Positions 8,559 to 16,850 of a stretch of 64,000 nucleotides of DNA are shown here, in pieces. The stretch is taken from positions 1 through 64,000 of the forward strand of contig CAMLLU010000005.1 in assembly GCA_946480925.1 (NCBI GenBank), given 5' to 3'. The stretch comes from an uncultured Rivibacter sp. (GTDB taxonomy: Bacteria > Pseudomonadota > Gammaproteobacteria > Burkholderiales > Burkholderiaceae). Under the pieces are notes generated by a model that ran no database searches, was not told the origin of the DNA, and worked only from the letters and a program-made list of their open reading frames with translations. The translations under genes and the position numbers were made by a program. Position 1 is the stretch's first letter. Each line of letters opens with the position of its first letter.

Positions 8559-9410
8559 TCAGGCCCTGGCACGCACCGCCACCAGTGCCGCACCGACGAT
8601 CAGCAGCGCCGCCGCGGCGATGTGCGCGGTGAACGGCCGTTGCGTCACCACCATCAGCAGCGCGGTGGACAGCAGCGGCGTCAGGTAGCTCAGCACGCCG
8701 ATGGTGCGCGGATCGCCGCGCTTGAGCGCCGCGTCCCACAAGAAGAACGCCGCGCCCAGCGGGCCCAGGCCCATCAACGCGATGAGGCCGAAGTCCCGCC
8801 CGCTCAAGCTGACCGTGGGCTCCAGGGCCACATGGCAAGCCAGCGCCAGCAGACCCGACACGATGCCGAAGAGGCCGATCGCCGCGGTGGGAAACGCCTC
8901 GCCATGCTCGACCAGGCGGCGTGACATCAGCGAATAGCTGCCCCAGATGAAGGCCGAGCCCAGCGCCGGCAGATAGCCCCAGGCAAAGCCGCCGCTCACA
9001 TCGCGCCCGCCCACGATGGCCAACGCCGCTCCGGCAAAGCCCGCCATCGCCGCCGCTACGTGCACGGCCCGCAGCCGCACGCCCGGCAGGAACAGCGGCG
9101 CGAGCACCACGATGAACAGCGGCCAGAGGTAGTTGACGAGATTGGCCTCCACCGGCGGCGCGAGCCGCAGCGCGATGAACAGCAGGAAATGGAAGCCGAA
9201 GAGCCCGTAGATGCCGAGCGCCAGCGCCTTGCGGCTGACCCGCCAGGCCCGCCAATGCGGCCACGCCGGCAGGCTGCCGGCCAGCAGCGCGAGGCCGGTC
9301 AACAGGAAGGGCGGCACGTGCGTCAGCGCGACGCCGAGCGAGGCCAGCAGCGCCCACAGCGCGATGGCGCCGAGAGCCAGCAGGTTGGGATGCAGGGCTG
9401 TGTTGGACAT
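8559..9410 (-). CDS. EamA / DMT-family exporter
   Basis: A 283-residue inner-membrane protein with about ten predicted helices in two EamA repeats (first about residues 10-130, second about 140-280; ALGSAFIWGSYSLMSRR opens the second). The best resemblance is to the YddG-like branch of drug/metabolite transporters, which export amino acids or related metabolites. The substrate cannot be read from the sequence. The stop is three bases from that of the convergent thioredoxin gene. The AraC-type gene upstream on the same strand is a plausible regulator. Confidence 0.85.
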   Translation of the reverse strand: MSNTALHPNLLALGAIALWALLASLGVALTHVPPFLLTGLALLAGSLPAWPHWRAWRVSRKALALGIYGLFGFHFLLFIALRLAPPVEANLVNYLWPLFIVVLAPLFLPGVRLRAVHVAAAMAGFAGAALAIVGGRDVSGGFAWGYLPALGSAFIWGSYSLMSRRLVEHGEAFPTAAIGLFGIVSGLLALACHVALEPTVSLSGRDFGLIALMGLGPLGAAFFLWDAALKRGDPRTIGVLSYLTPLLSTALLMVVTQRPFTAHIAAAALLIVGAALVAVRARA

Positions 9411-9486
9411 GGTGCCCCGAGCCTAGCGGCTCTCGCGCCCGCGCTTCGTCGCGCAACGCCGGCCGATCGTCGCGCGGCGCTGGTCG

Positions 9487-10203
9487 TCACGGTGCGATGC
9501 CGGCGCGGCGCATCGCAGCCGTCAGGGCCGACGGCGAGCGGTAGCCGCAACGCGCCGCCACCTCGGCCACCGGCACGCCGCGCTCGCGCAGGCGGCGTGC
9601 GGCCACCAGGCGACGCGCGCGCAGCCAGGCCAGCGGCGGCAGCCCCCGCTCGGCCACGCAGCGCGCCGCGAACTGCGAGGGGCTCAGGTGCACCTGCGCG
9701 GCGAGCATGGCCACATCGAGCGGCGCATCGAGGTGGGCATCGACCCAGGCCTGCAGCCGGGCCCAGTCGATGGAGCGGCCAGCGCGCGGCATGGCCTGCT
9801 CGGCGGGCTGGCCGGCCCACAGCGACGCGCTCAGCAGCTCAATGGCGGCATCGGGCAAGGGCTCGGCACCACGGCTGTCGAAGTAACGCAGCAAGTGGGT
9901 GAGGCCCGGGTCGGTGGACCATACGCGGCCGGCCAGCGGCTCCAGTGCCGACTCGGCGGTGTCGAGCACGAAGCAGCGCGCGGGCGCCCGTTCGTGGCGA
10001 GCGGCCCAGAAGTCGTGCCGCGCGCCAGGCGGGATGACGGCCACCAGCCCCGCCGTCATGCGCGCGCCGCGGCCTTCGACGTCGAGCTCGAGTGCACCGT
10101 CCCAGCCCCACAGCACCTGGTAGTGCTCGTGCGCATGGCTGCCCGGCGAAGCGCCGTAGCGTCGCAGGTTCAGCACGGATCGGCGGAGCGGTGTGTCGTT
10201 CAT
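9487..10203 (-). CDS. AraC-family transcriptional regulator
   Basis: A 238-residue regulator. An N-terminal cupin-like sensing domain (HAHEHYQVLWGWDGALELDVEGRG, AVIPPGARHDF) is followed by a C-terminal double helix-turn-helix (APLDVAMLAAQVHLSPSQFAARCVAERGLPPLAWLRARRL ... VAEVAARCGYRSPSALTAAMRR). The second recognition helix is shorter than in AraC itself. I use the ATG at 10203; an upstream in-frame ATG adds eleven unlikely residues. It lies 76 bases upstream of the EamA exporter gene on the same strand and probably controls it. Confidence 0.88.
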   Translation of the reverse strand: MNDTPLRRSVLNLRRYGASPGSHAHEHYQVLWGWDGALELDVEGRGARMTAGLVAVIPPGARHDFWAARHERAPARCFVLDTAESALEPLAGRVWSTDPGLTHLLRYFDSRGAEPLPDAAIELLSASLWAGQPAEQAMPRAGRSIDWARLQAWVDAHLDAPLDVAMLAAQVHLSPSQFAARCVAERGLPPLAWLRARRLVAARRLRERGVPVAEVAARCGYRSPSALTAAMRRAGIAP

Positions 10204-10232
10204 GGCGGTCGAGCGGTGCCAGCATAGCGCGC

Positions 10233-11303
10233 TCATTCACCACGTTTGGCCTTCATGTGCACGCGTGCCGCCCGGCCGCGCGCCTTCCACAAGCCCACCT
10301 CCTGCCTGCGCTCCAGCGCCGTCATCGTGTCGCGGCGCAGCTCGCGCTGCAGCTTGTGAAAGTTGTGCAGCCGGTCGGCCGGCACGGCCCCGCGCACTGC
10401 ACAGCCCGGCTCGCCTTGGTGGCTGCAATCGCGAAAGCGGCAATGCACCGCCAGTGCGGCAATGTCGGCAAAGGCCGCGTCCAGTACCTGCTCGTCACCG
10501 TCGGGGCGCAACGCGCGCACGCCGGGCGTGTCGATCACACAGGCGCCGCCGGGTAGCAGGTGGAGCGACCGCGCGGTCGTCGTATGGCGGCCGCGCTGGT
10601 CGCCATTCCGCACGGCGCCGGTGTGTTGTGCTGCTCGACCGAGCAGCGTGTTGGTCAGCGTGGACTTGCCTGCACCACTGGAGCCCAGCAGCACGACGGT
10701 CTGACTGGTACCGAGGTAAGGCGCCAGTTCTTCTGCCGTTGCCGGGGATTGGGTGTCGAGCGCATGCACCGGCACGTCGGCTGGCAGGCGCTCTCTCAGC
10801 TGCGCCACGGCAGCAGGCACGTCCGCGCACAGGTCGGCCTTGCTCAGCACCACCGCCGGCCATACGCCGCTGCCTGAGACGATGGCCAGGAAGCGCTCCA
10901 GCCGGCGAGGGTTGAAGTCACCGTCCAGGCCCATCACCAGCAGCGCGGTGTCCACGTTGCTCACCACCGCATGGCGCCGGCCTTCGCCATCGCGTCGTGC
11001 GAGCGCGGAAAGCGGCGGCATGCGCTCGGTGGCCCAGAGGCCGCCGTGGGCGTCGGCTGCAGCGAGCACCCAGTCGCCGACTGCGATGGCATCGCCTTCG
11101 TCGGCCAGCGCGCGGTGCAGCCGGGGCAGCAGGCGCGCGGCGTGTTGCCGTTCGCCGTCGTGCAACTGCACCGTTTCGCGGTGCACTTCGACCACGCGCA
11201 ACGCGCGGGCATCTGCTTCTTCGGAAGAAAGGTTGAACAGGGCTTGCGCGACGGCCGACGAAAGGCCGATGCGGCGCAGCCGCTCGAAATCGAGTTCCTG
11301 CAT
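10233..11303 (-). CDS. rsgA: ribosome small subunit-dependent GTPase A
   Basis: A 356-residue circularly permuted GTPase that helps mature the 30S subunit. Order of elements: N-terminal OB-type domain (AIAVGDWVLAA), G4 before G1 (SKADL, then GSSGAGKSTLTN), the switch region GRHTTTARSL, G3 DTPG, and a C-terminal zinc site CRFRDCSHQGEPGC. The start at 11303 matches family N-termini (MQELDFERLRRIGL). The protein is longer than the most common roughly 300-residue RsgA, and the C-terminus is basic. Upstream lies a 332-base region to glrK. Confidence 0.9.
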   Translation of the reverse strand: MQELDFERLRRIGLSSAVAQALFNLSSEEADARALRVVEVHRETVQLHDGERQHAARLLPRLHRALADEGDAIAVGDWVLAAADAHGGLWATERMPPLSALARRDGEGRRHAVVSNVDTALLVMGLDGDFNPRRLERFLAIVSGSGVWPAVVLSKADLCADVPAAVAQLRERLPADVPVHALDTQSPATAEELAPYLGTSQTVVLLGSSGAGKSTLTNTLLGRAAQHTGAVRNGDQRGRHTTTARSLHLLPGGACVIDTPGVRALRPDGDEQVLDAAFADIAALAVHCRFRDCSHQGEPGCAVRGAVPADRLHNFHKLQRELRRDTMTALERRQEVGLWKARGRAARVHMKAKRGE

Positions 11304-11635
11304 TGCGAGGTTCCATCCGCAAGGAAAACATGCGCCGCGTGGAGGCGAGCGCAAAGCACCGTGCGGCCAAAGCGCGCACGGCAACGGCGGGATGAGCGGA
11401 ACGGAACTCTCGGCAGCGGGCGCGGACTCAGCCGGTCCGCGTGAAAAACGGCTCAGCGCCCGATGGCCGAGCGTGCCGGTCCGGAGGCGCAGAGATCAGT
11501 CGCGAGTCTTTCCATGGCTGTCTCCTTTCCGGAAATTGACGAGATGGGGAAGGCCCGCAGTGTGCGGTCATCGCGGCAGCCGGTCAATGCCGCCGCCATG
11601 AATTCGCTCGACCGACCCGCTACAGTTCGCGCCGC
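11304..11635. other. intergenic region between rsgA and glrK
   Basis: This 332-base divergent region must hold the promoters of rsgA (leftward) and glrK (rightward). I see one very small leftward reading frame with a good ribosome binding site (11453-11515, listed separately). There is also a perfect 7-base inverted repeat, CGCGGAC at 11421-11427 and GTCCGCG at 11435-11441, without a T run. No clear -35/-10 pair stood out. Confidence 0.6.
11453..11515 (-). CDS. possible 20-residue small protein or leader peptide
   Basis: ATG at 11515 is preceded on the minus strand by GGAAAGGAG with a six-base spacer, one of the best ribosome binding sites in the region. It opens a frame of only 20 codons (peptide MERLATDLCASGPARSAIGR). 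It lies 149 bases upstream of rsgA on the same strand. It could be a leader peptide, a small protein, or chance. There is no homology that I recognise. Confidence 0.3.
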   Translation of the reverse strand: MERLATDLCASGPARSAIGR

Positions 11636-13060
11636 ATGTTCACCATCTCGCGTGCGTCGTTCCGGCAATTGCTGCTGGTGGCGTTCCTGCTCATTGCCGG
11701 TTTGCTTGCCGCCGCGTCACTCGGCGGCCTGTTCACGCTCGAGCGGTTGCTCGGGCAAAGCCGCGCCGCGGCCGACCGCGCCGTGCAGCTCACCGCGGCC
11801 ACGCAGCAGCTGGCCGAGCGCAGCGTCGCGATGGAACGCGCGGCACGGCAATACATGGTGCTCGACGACCCGACGCTGCTGCGGCGCTTCGAAGAAGCCA
11901 CTGCCGATGCGACCCGGGTGCTCGAAGAATTGCTGGCCCAGCAGCTGCCACCCGCGCTGGCCGATCAGTGGCGCGGCCGGCTCGCGCTCATCACCGAGCA
12001 GCTCGAAGGCCCGCGGGCCACGATGCGGCAACGTGAACTCGCGCTGGCGACCGAGTTCCGCGAGCTCGATCTCGTGAACGCCGACATCGCCGAGCAGGTG
12101 CGCAAGGGCAGCGAGGAACGCAACCGGCTGCTGCAGGACGAGCTGGAAGCCGGCCGCGTGACGCTGGGCCGCCAGGTGCTGGGTGCCATCGTGCTGGCCG
12201 TGGTGCTGGCGCTGGGCTTCGGCCTGTGGCTCACAGTGCCGCTCAAACGGCTCGAGCAGGCCATCGTGGGCCTGGGCGAAAACCGGCTCGATCAGCCGGT
12301 GGGCATACGCGGGCCGGCCGACTTGCGGTCGCTGGGCCGGCGGCTCGAATGGCTGCGCCTGCGGCTCAAGGAGCTCGACGAAGACAAGGCGCGCTTCCTG
12401 CGCCACGTGTCGCACGAGTTGAAGACGCCGCTGGCCGCACTGCGCGAAGGCGTGGCGCTGCTCGAAGACGGCGTGGCCGGCGAGATGAGCACCGACCAGC
12501 AGGAGATCGTGCGCATCCTGCACCACAACGCGCTGTCGCTGCAGGCGCAGATCGAGAACCTGCTGCGCTTCAATGCCGCGGCGTTCGAAGCGCGCCAGCT
12601 GAGCCGGCGCAAGACCGAGCTGGCCGCATTGCTGCGCGGGCTGGCTGACGAACAACAGCTTCAATGGCAGGCGCGACACCTGCAAGTGCTCGTCGAAGGC
12701 GGCCCGCTTTCGGCCGACTTGGACCCCGAAAAGATGCGAGCTGCACTCGGTAACTTATTGTCGAACGCCATACGCTTCAGTCCGCCCGGCGGTAGCATCC
12801 GGTTCGCCCTCAGCCGGCAGCCGGGGCTGGCCTGCATCGACATCAGCGACCAAGGCCCGGGCGTGGCCGAAAGCGATCGCGCGCGGGTCTTCGAACCGTT
12901 CTATCGTGGTGAGCGCCAGCCCGAAGGGGCGGTGCGCGGCACCGGCATCGGCCTGTCGATCGTGCGCGAATACATCGAAGCGCACGGCGGGCGGGTCGAA
13001 CTGCTGCCCGATGGCCCGGGCGCCCATTTCCGTATCGAACTTCCACATGCCCCCGACTGA
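11636..13060 (+). CDS. glrK: sensor histidine kinase, GlrK/QseE type
   Basis: A 474-residue membrane sensor kinase. TM1 spans about residues 11-33. A helical periplasmic domain (about 34-178) follows, then TM2 at about 180-200, HAMP at about 201-250, and an H-box with His260 in RHVSHELKTPL. The ATPase domain has an N-box (ALGNLLSNAIRFSP), DQGPG and GTGIGLSIVREY. Its identity as GlrK rests mostly on context: it is followed with overlaps by a QseG-like lipoprotein and a sigma-54-dependent response regulator, the glrK-qseG-glrR order of enterobacteria. The periplasmic helices would be the contact site for the QseG-like lipoprotein. Confidence 0.82.
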   Translation: MFTISRASFRQLLLVAFLLIAGLLAAASLGGLFTLERLLGQSRAAADRAVQLTAATQQLAERSVAMERAARQYMVLDDPTLLRRFEEATADATRVLEELLAQQLPPALADQWRGRLALITEQLEGPRATMRQRELALATEFRELDLVNADIAEQVRKGSEERNRLLQDELEAGRVTLGRQVLGAIVLAVVLALGFGLWLTVPLKRLEQAIVGLGENRLDQPVGIRGPADLRSLGRRLEWLRLRLKELDEDKARFLRHVSHELKTPLAALREGVALLEDGVAGEMSTDQQEIVRILHHNALSLQAQIENLLRFNAAAFEARQLSRRKTELAALLRGLADEQQLQWQARHLQVLVEGGPLSADLDPEKMRAALGNLLSNAIRFSPPGGSIRFALSRQPGLACIDISDQGPGVAESDRARVFEPFYRGERQPEGAVRGTGIGLSIVREYIEAHGGRVELLPDGPGAHFRIELPHAPD

Positions 13061-13718
13061 CGCCTACCCCTCGACCGCCTGGAGGCGCCGCAGCCGTTGC
13101 GCGGCCGCTTGCCTGCTGGCAGCCGGCATGGGGCTGGCGTGCGTGCCGCTCGCACCACAGCCCCAACCGGCCCCGGTGACAACCCCGCCGCCGCCACCGC
13201 CCCCGCCGCCGCCTCCCGTGACGGTGTACGTGCCGCAGCTGGAGCCGGTGGACGTGGCCGCACGCCACCTGCTGAGCTACCAGGAACGCCTGCTGCAACT
13301 CAGCCCCGGCGACCTGGCGCAGGAGGTCGCCCGGCTGGGTGACGGCTCCGCATCGCCCCAGGCGGCGATGGACCTGGCGCTGGCGCTGGGCCAGACGCGC
13401 GGCCCCGGTGACCTGCAGCGTGCACAAGGCCTGCTCGACCAGGTGCTGCGCAACAGTTCGCCGCAGGCACAGCCCTGGCACCCACTGGCCCGGTTGCTGC
13501 TGGCGCGTTATGCCGAGCAGCGCCGCGCCGAAGAGCAGACCGAAAAGCTCAACGCACAGCTGCGCGACGCACAGCGCGACAACCAGCGCAAGATCGACCA
13601 GTTGAACGAAAAGCTCGAGGCGCTCAAGAACATCGAGCGCAGCCTGAACAGCCGGCCCCAACCCGGGCCGCCCCAGGTGCCGACGTCACCCGCGCCGGCG
13701 CCCCGACCCGCACCGTAG
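13047..13718 (+). CDS. QseG-like lipoprotein with an 11-proline run
   Basis: A 223-residue protein encoded between kinase and regulator. It overlaps the kinase gene by 14 bases and the regulator start by one base. The N-terminus has a signal segment (about residues 18-32) ending in GLAC, an imperfect lipobox. A run of 11 prolines (residues 47-57), a helical repeat-like middle (AARHLLSYQERLLQL, QAAMDLALALGQTRGPGDLQRAQGLLDQVL) and a coiled coil (about 165-205, KLNAQLRDAQRDNQRKIDQL) follow. The tail is Pro/Ala-rich. QseG in enterobacteria is an outer-membrane lipoprotein that activates the kinase. I infer the same role from position and layout, not from strong sequence identity. Confidence 0.65.
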   Translation: MPPTDAYPSTAWRRRSRCAAACLLAAGMGLACVPLAPQPQPAPVTTPPPPPPPPPPPVTVYVPQLEPVDVAARHLLSYQERLLQLSPGDLAQEVARLGDGSASPQAAMDLALALGQTRGPGDLQRAQGLLDQVLRNSSPQAQPWHPLARLLLARYAEQRRAEEQTEKLNAQLRDAQRDNQRKIDQLNEKLEALKNIERSLNSRPQPGPPQVPTSPAPAPRPAP

Positions 13719-15124
13719 TGACCGACGAGATGAGTTCCCTTCCCCGCCCCGCCCATGCTCACGTCATGCTCGTCGACGACGACGCCGATCTGTTGCGGCT
13801 GTTGTCGATGCGGCTGTCCGCCGCCGGCTATCGCGTCACTGCCGTCGAAAGCGCAGAGGACGCACTGGCCCGCCTCGCGGTGGAACGCCCCCAGCTGGTG
13901 GTGAGCGACGTGCAGCTGCCCGGCAAGGACGGCATGCAGCTGTTCGATGCCATCCGCGCCAAGCACCCGTCGCTGCCGGTGATCATGCTCACCGCGCACG
14001 GCACCATCCCCGACGCGGTGGAGGCCACCTCCCGCGGCGTCTACACCTACCTCACCAAGCCCTTCGACGGCAAGGCGCTGCTCGACACCATCGCGCAGGC
14101 GCTGCAGCTGGCGGCACCATCGCACACCGGCACGCGCGAAGGCGACGTGTGGCGCGAGTCCATCGTGAGCCGCTCGAACGTGATGGCCGAGTTGCTGGCC
14201 GAGGCCAAGCTGGTGGCGGGCTCCGATGCGAGCGTGCTGATCCGCGGTGAAAGCGGCACCGGCAAGGAGCTGCTGGCGCACGCCATCCACGACGCAAGTG
14301 CACGTTCGAGCCGGCCCTTCGTGGCAGTGAACTGCGGCGCCATCCCGGAGAACCTGCTCGAGTCGGAACTTTTTGGACACGTCAGAGGCGCTTTTACCGG
14401 TGCAGTGGCCACCCATCGCGGCCTGTTTCAGGCTGCAGACGGCGGCACGCTGTTTCTAGATGAAATCGGCGACATGCCGCTGGCGCTGCAGGTGAAGCTG
14501 TTGCGCGTGTTGCAGGAGCGCATGGTGCGGCCGGTGGGCGCGAGCGAACCCATCCCGGTGGACGTGCGCATCATGTCGGCCACGCACCGCGATCTCGACA
14601 GCGCGATGCGCGAAGGCCAGTTCCGCGAAGACCTCTACTACCGGCTGAACGTCGTGTCGCTGACCGTGCCGCCGCTGTCCGCCCGGCGCGAGGACATCCC
14701 GCTGCTGGCCAACCACTTCCTTACCAAGCTGGCCGGCAAGTACGGCAAGCGCGTCAACGGCTTCGCGTCCGACGCGCTGAAGGCGCTGGCCACGGCCTCG
14801 TGGCCGGGCAACGTGCGCCAGCTGCACAACGTGGTGGAGCAGGTCACCGCGCTGGCCACCACGCCGCTCATTCCGCTGGCCCTGGTGCAGCGCGCGCTGC
14901 GCGTGCCGACGATGGAGGTGCTGAGCTATGCCGAGGCGCGCCAGCGCTTCGAGCGCGAATACCTGGTGGGACTCTTGAAGATGACCGACGGCAACGTGGC
15001 CGACGCCGCCCGGCTGGCCGAACGCAACCGCACCGAATTCTACCGCCTGCTGCAGAAGCACGGCCTCACACCCGGCCAGTTCCGCGGCGGCGAACCGCTC
15101 GCCGACGCCTCGGTCGCCGAATAG
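13718..15124 (+). CDS. glrR: sigma-54-dependent response regulator, GlrR type
   Basis: A 468-residue NtrC-family activator. It has a receiver with phosphoacceptor Asp64 (VVSDVQLPG), an AAA+ domain with Walker A GESGTGKE (177-184), the sigma-54 contact loop GAFTGA (224-229), FLDEIGDM and GNVRQLHN, and a C-terminal Fis-type helix-turn-helix ([22 protein letters not shown]). The first possible start is a GTG at 13718 sharing one base with the qseG-like stop (TAGTG). An ATG lies at 13730. Neither has a clear ribosome binding site, which points to translational coupling. opgG lies 181 bases downstream and carries a sigma-54-like promoter. Confidence 0.88.
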   Translation: MTDEMSSLPRPAHAHVMLVDDDADLLRLLSMRLSAAGYRVTAVESAEDALARLAVERPQLVVSDVQLPGKDGMQLFDAIRAKHPSLPVIMLTAHGTIPDAVEATSRGVYTYLTKPFDGKALLDTIAQALQLAAPSHTGTREGDVWRESIVSRSNVMAELLAEAKLVAGSDASVLIRGESGTGKELLAHAIHDASARSSRPFVAVNCGAIPENLLESELFGHVRGAFTGAVATHRGLFQAADGGTLFLDEIGDMPLALQVKLLRVLQERMVRPVGASEPIPVDVRIMSATHRDLDSAMREGQFREDLYYRLNVVSLTVPPLSARREDIPLLANHFLTKLAGKYGKRVNGFASDALKALATASWPGNVRQLHNVVEQVTALATTPLIPLALVQRALRVPTMEVLSYAEARQRFEREYLVGLLKMTDGNVADAARLAERNRTEFYRLLQKHGLTPGQFRGGEPLADASVAE

Positions 15125-15157
15125 CGACGGGCTTTTCTTCAATCGAATCAAACACTT

Positions 15158-15186
15158 GCAGCGACTACCGAATGCGGAGTCGCTGC
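15158..15186. promoter_or_regulatory. perfect 8-base inverted repeat upstream of opgG (candidate activator site)
   Basis: GCAGCGAC at 15158-15165 and GTCGCTGC at 15179-15186 are perfectly inverted with a 13-base spacer. The centre lies about 110 bases upstream of the -24/-12 sequence at 15279-15294, a usual distance for a sigma-54 activator site. A T run begins about ten bases after the second arm, so a weak terminator for glrR is an alternative reading. It does not match the enterobacterial GlrR consensus TGTC-N10-GACA. Confidence 0.4.
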
Positions 15187-15278
15187 CACCCGACGCATTT
15201 TTTGTTGCAATGCGACATCTGAGCGGAATTTGCCGCGCAGGCAGCGCCAAGCTGTTGATTTAAAAGGGCTTCTCCTTT

Positions 15279-15294
15279 TGGCATAGGCGTTGCG
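15279..15294 (+). promoter_or_regulatory. sigma-54 (-24/-12) promoter-like sequence upstream of opgG
   Basis: TGGCATAGGCGTTGCG matches the consensus TGGCAC-N5-TTGC with GG at 15280-15281 and GC at 15292-15293, exactly ten bases apart. A T-rich stretch precedes it. It lies just downstream of a gene for a sigma-54 activator. The difficulty is that transcription would start near 15305, one base before the annotated opgG ATG, so the message would be nearly leaderless. Confidence 0.45.
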
Positions 15295-15305
15295 TTAGGG
15301 CCGGG

Positions 15306-16850
15306 ATGCAAATGTCCCGCCCCTTTCGACTTCCCCTCAGGTCGGGCGCGCTCTGTGTCGGTTTGTTGCTGGGTGGCCTGCTGGCCAGCGGCACCGCCGC
15401 GGCTGCGGGCTTCGACTTCGACGACGTGGCCGCGCGCGCGCAGGCGCTCGCGCGTGAGCCGCACCGCGCCAAGCCGTCCACGCTGCCGGCCGAGCTGAAG
15501 GCGCTCACCTACGACCAGTACCGCGACATCCGCTTCAAGCCCGACCGCGCCTTGTGGCGCAGGGAGAAGCTGCCCTTCGAGGTGATGTTCTTCCACCTCG
15601 GCAAATTCCAGACGGAGCCGGTGCTCATCAACGAAGTCACGCCGCAGGGCGTGAAGCACCTCACCTTCGACCGCAACGACTTCGACTACGGCAAGAACAA
15701 GCTCTCGCCACAGGCCTGGGGCGACGTGGGCTACGCGGGCTTTCGCGTGCACTACCCGCTCAACAACGACAAGTACAGGGACGAGGTCGTCGTCTTCCTG
15801 GGCGCGAGCTACTTCCGCGCACTCGGCGCGCACCAGCGCTATGGAATGTCTGCCCGCGGCCTGGCCATCGACACCGTGGGCGGAAAGGGCGAGGAATTCC
15901 CGCGCTTCTCGGAGTTCTGGATCGAGCGGCCTGCAGCGAACGCGAAGTCGCTCGTGATCTATGCACTGCTCGAATCGCCGCGCGCCACGGGCGCCTACCG
16001 CTTCGAAGTGAAACCCGGCGGCGAGACAGTGACCGAGGTGCGCTCGAAGCTCTACCTGCGCTCGGGCGTCGCGACGCTCGGCGTGGCGCCGCTCACCAGC
16101 ATGTTCATGTTCGGCGAGAACCAGCCGCACCGAACCGACTTCCGCCCCGAGGTGCACGACTCCGACGGCCTGATGGTGGCCACCGGCGACGGCGAATGGA
16201 TCTGGCGCCCGCTGCAGAACCCCAAGCGCACGCTGACCACCTCGTTCGCGATGAAGTCCCTGCGTGGCTTCGGCCTCATGCAGCGCGACCGCAACTTCGC
16301 CAACTACGAAGACACCGAAGCTCGCTACGAGCTGCGGCCCAGCGCATGGATCAGCCCGGTGGGCGACTGGGGGCCGGGCCGCGTGGAGCTGGTGCAGCTT
16401 TCCACGCCTGACGAAACCAACGACAACATCGTTGCCTACTGGGTGCCCGAGAAGGCCCCCGCGCCCGGCCAGCCGCTCGAGCTGGCCTACCAGATGCGCT
16501 GGCAGGGCGACAAGCCGCAGCACCCGCCCGGCGCCTGGGTCGTGCAGTCACGCCTGGGCCGCGGTTTCGACGAGCTGGCGCCCAACGAGCACCAGTACGT
16601 CGTCGACTTCGCAGGCCCTGCGCTCGACAAGCTGCCTCCAGAGGCACCGGTGAAGGCCGTCATCACGGCCGACGCCAACGGCGAGATCGTGGAGCGCAAC
16701 GCCTACCGCAACGAAGCCACCGGTGCGTGGCGCATGACGCTGCGCGTCAAGCAGATCAAGGCCACGCAGCCGGTTGAGCTGCGCGGTTTCCTTCAACACG
16801 GCAACGACATCCTGGGCGAAACATGGAGCAACGTCATTCCTCCGCAATGA
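15306..16850 (+). CDS. opgG: periplasmic glucan biosynthesis protein OpgG
   Basis: A 514-residue periplasmic protein needed for osmoregulated periplasmic glucan synthesis, acting on glucan chains delivered by OpgH. The signal peptide is about residues 1-33, with cleavage near TAAAAG. Family blocks seen are FDFDDVAARAQALA, YDQYRDIRFKPDRALW, FEVMFFHLG, VGYAGFRVHYPLN, FLGASYFRALG, FSEFWIERP, SMFMFGENQP, SDGLMVATGDGEWIWRPLQNP and FGLMQRDRNFANYEDTEA. Length is normal. The ATG at 15306 is followed by another at 15312. It overlaps opgH, so the two form a unit that ends at the terminator at 19154-19182. Confidence 0.95.
   Translation: MQMSRPFRLPLRSGALCVGLLLGGLLASGTAAAAGFDFDDVAARAQALAREPHRAKPSTLPAELKALTYDQYRDIRFKPDRALWRREKLPFEVMFFHLGKFQTEPVLINEVTPQGVKHLTFDRNDFDYGKNKLSPQAWGDVGYAGFRVHYPLNNDKYRDEVVVFLGASYFRALGAHQRYGMSARGLAIDTVGGKGEEFPRFSEFWIERPAANAKSLVIYALLESPRATGAYRFEVKPGGETVTEVRSKLYLRSGVATLGVAPLTSMFMFGENQPHRTDFRPEVHDSDGLMVATGDGEWIWRPLQNPKRTLTTSFAMKSLRGFGLMQRDRNFANYEDTEARYELRPSAWISPVGDWGPGRVELVQLSTPDETNDNIVAYWVPEKAPAPGQPLELAYQMRWQGDKPQHPPGAWVVQSRLGRGFDELAPNEHQYVVDFAGPALDKLPPEAPVKAVITADANGEIVERNAYRNEATGAWRMTLRVKQIKATQPVELRGFLQHGNDILGETWSNVIPPQ

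Noticed and set aside
11421..11441. 7-base inverted repeat upstream of rsgA as a terminator
   Set aside because: No T run follows on either strand, and it lies upstream of genes on both sides; at most it is an operator.
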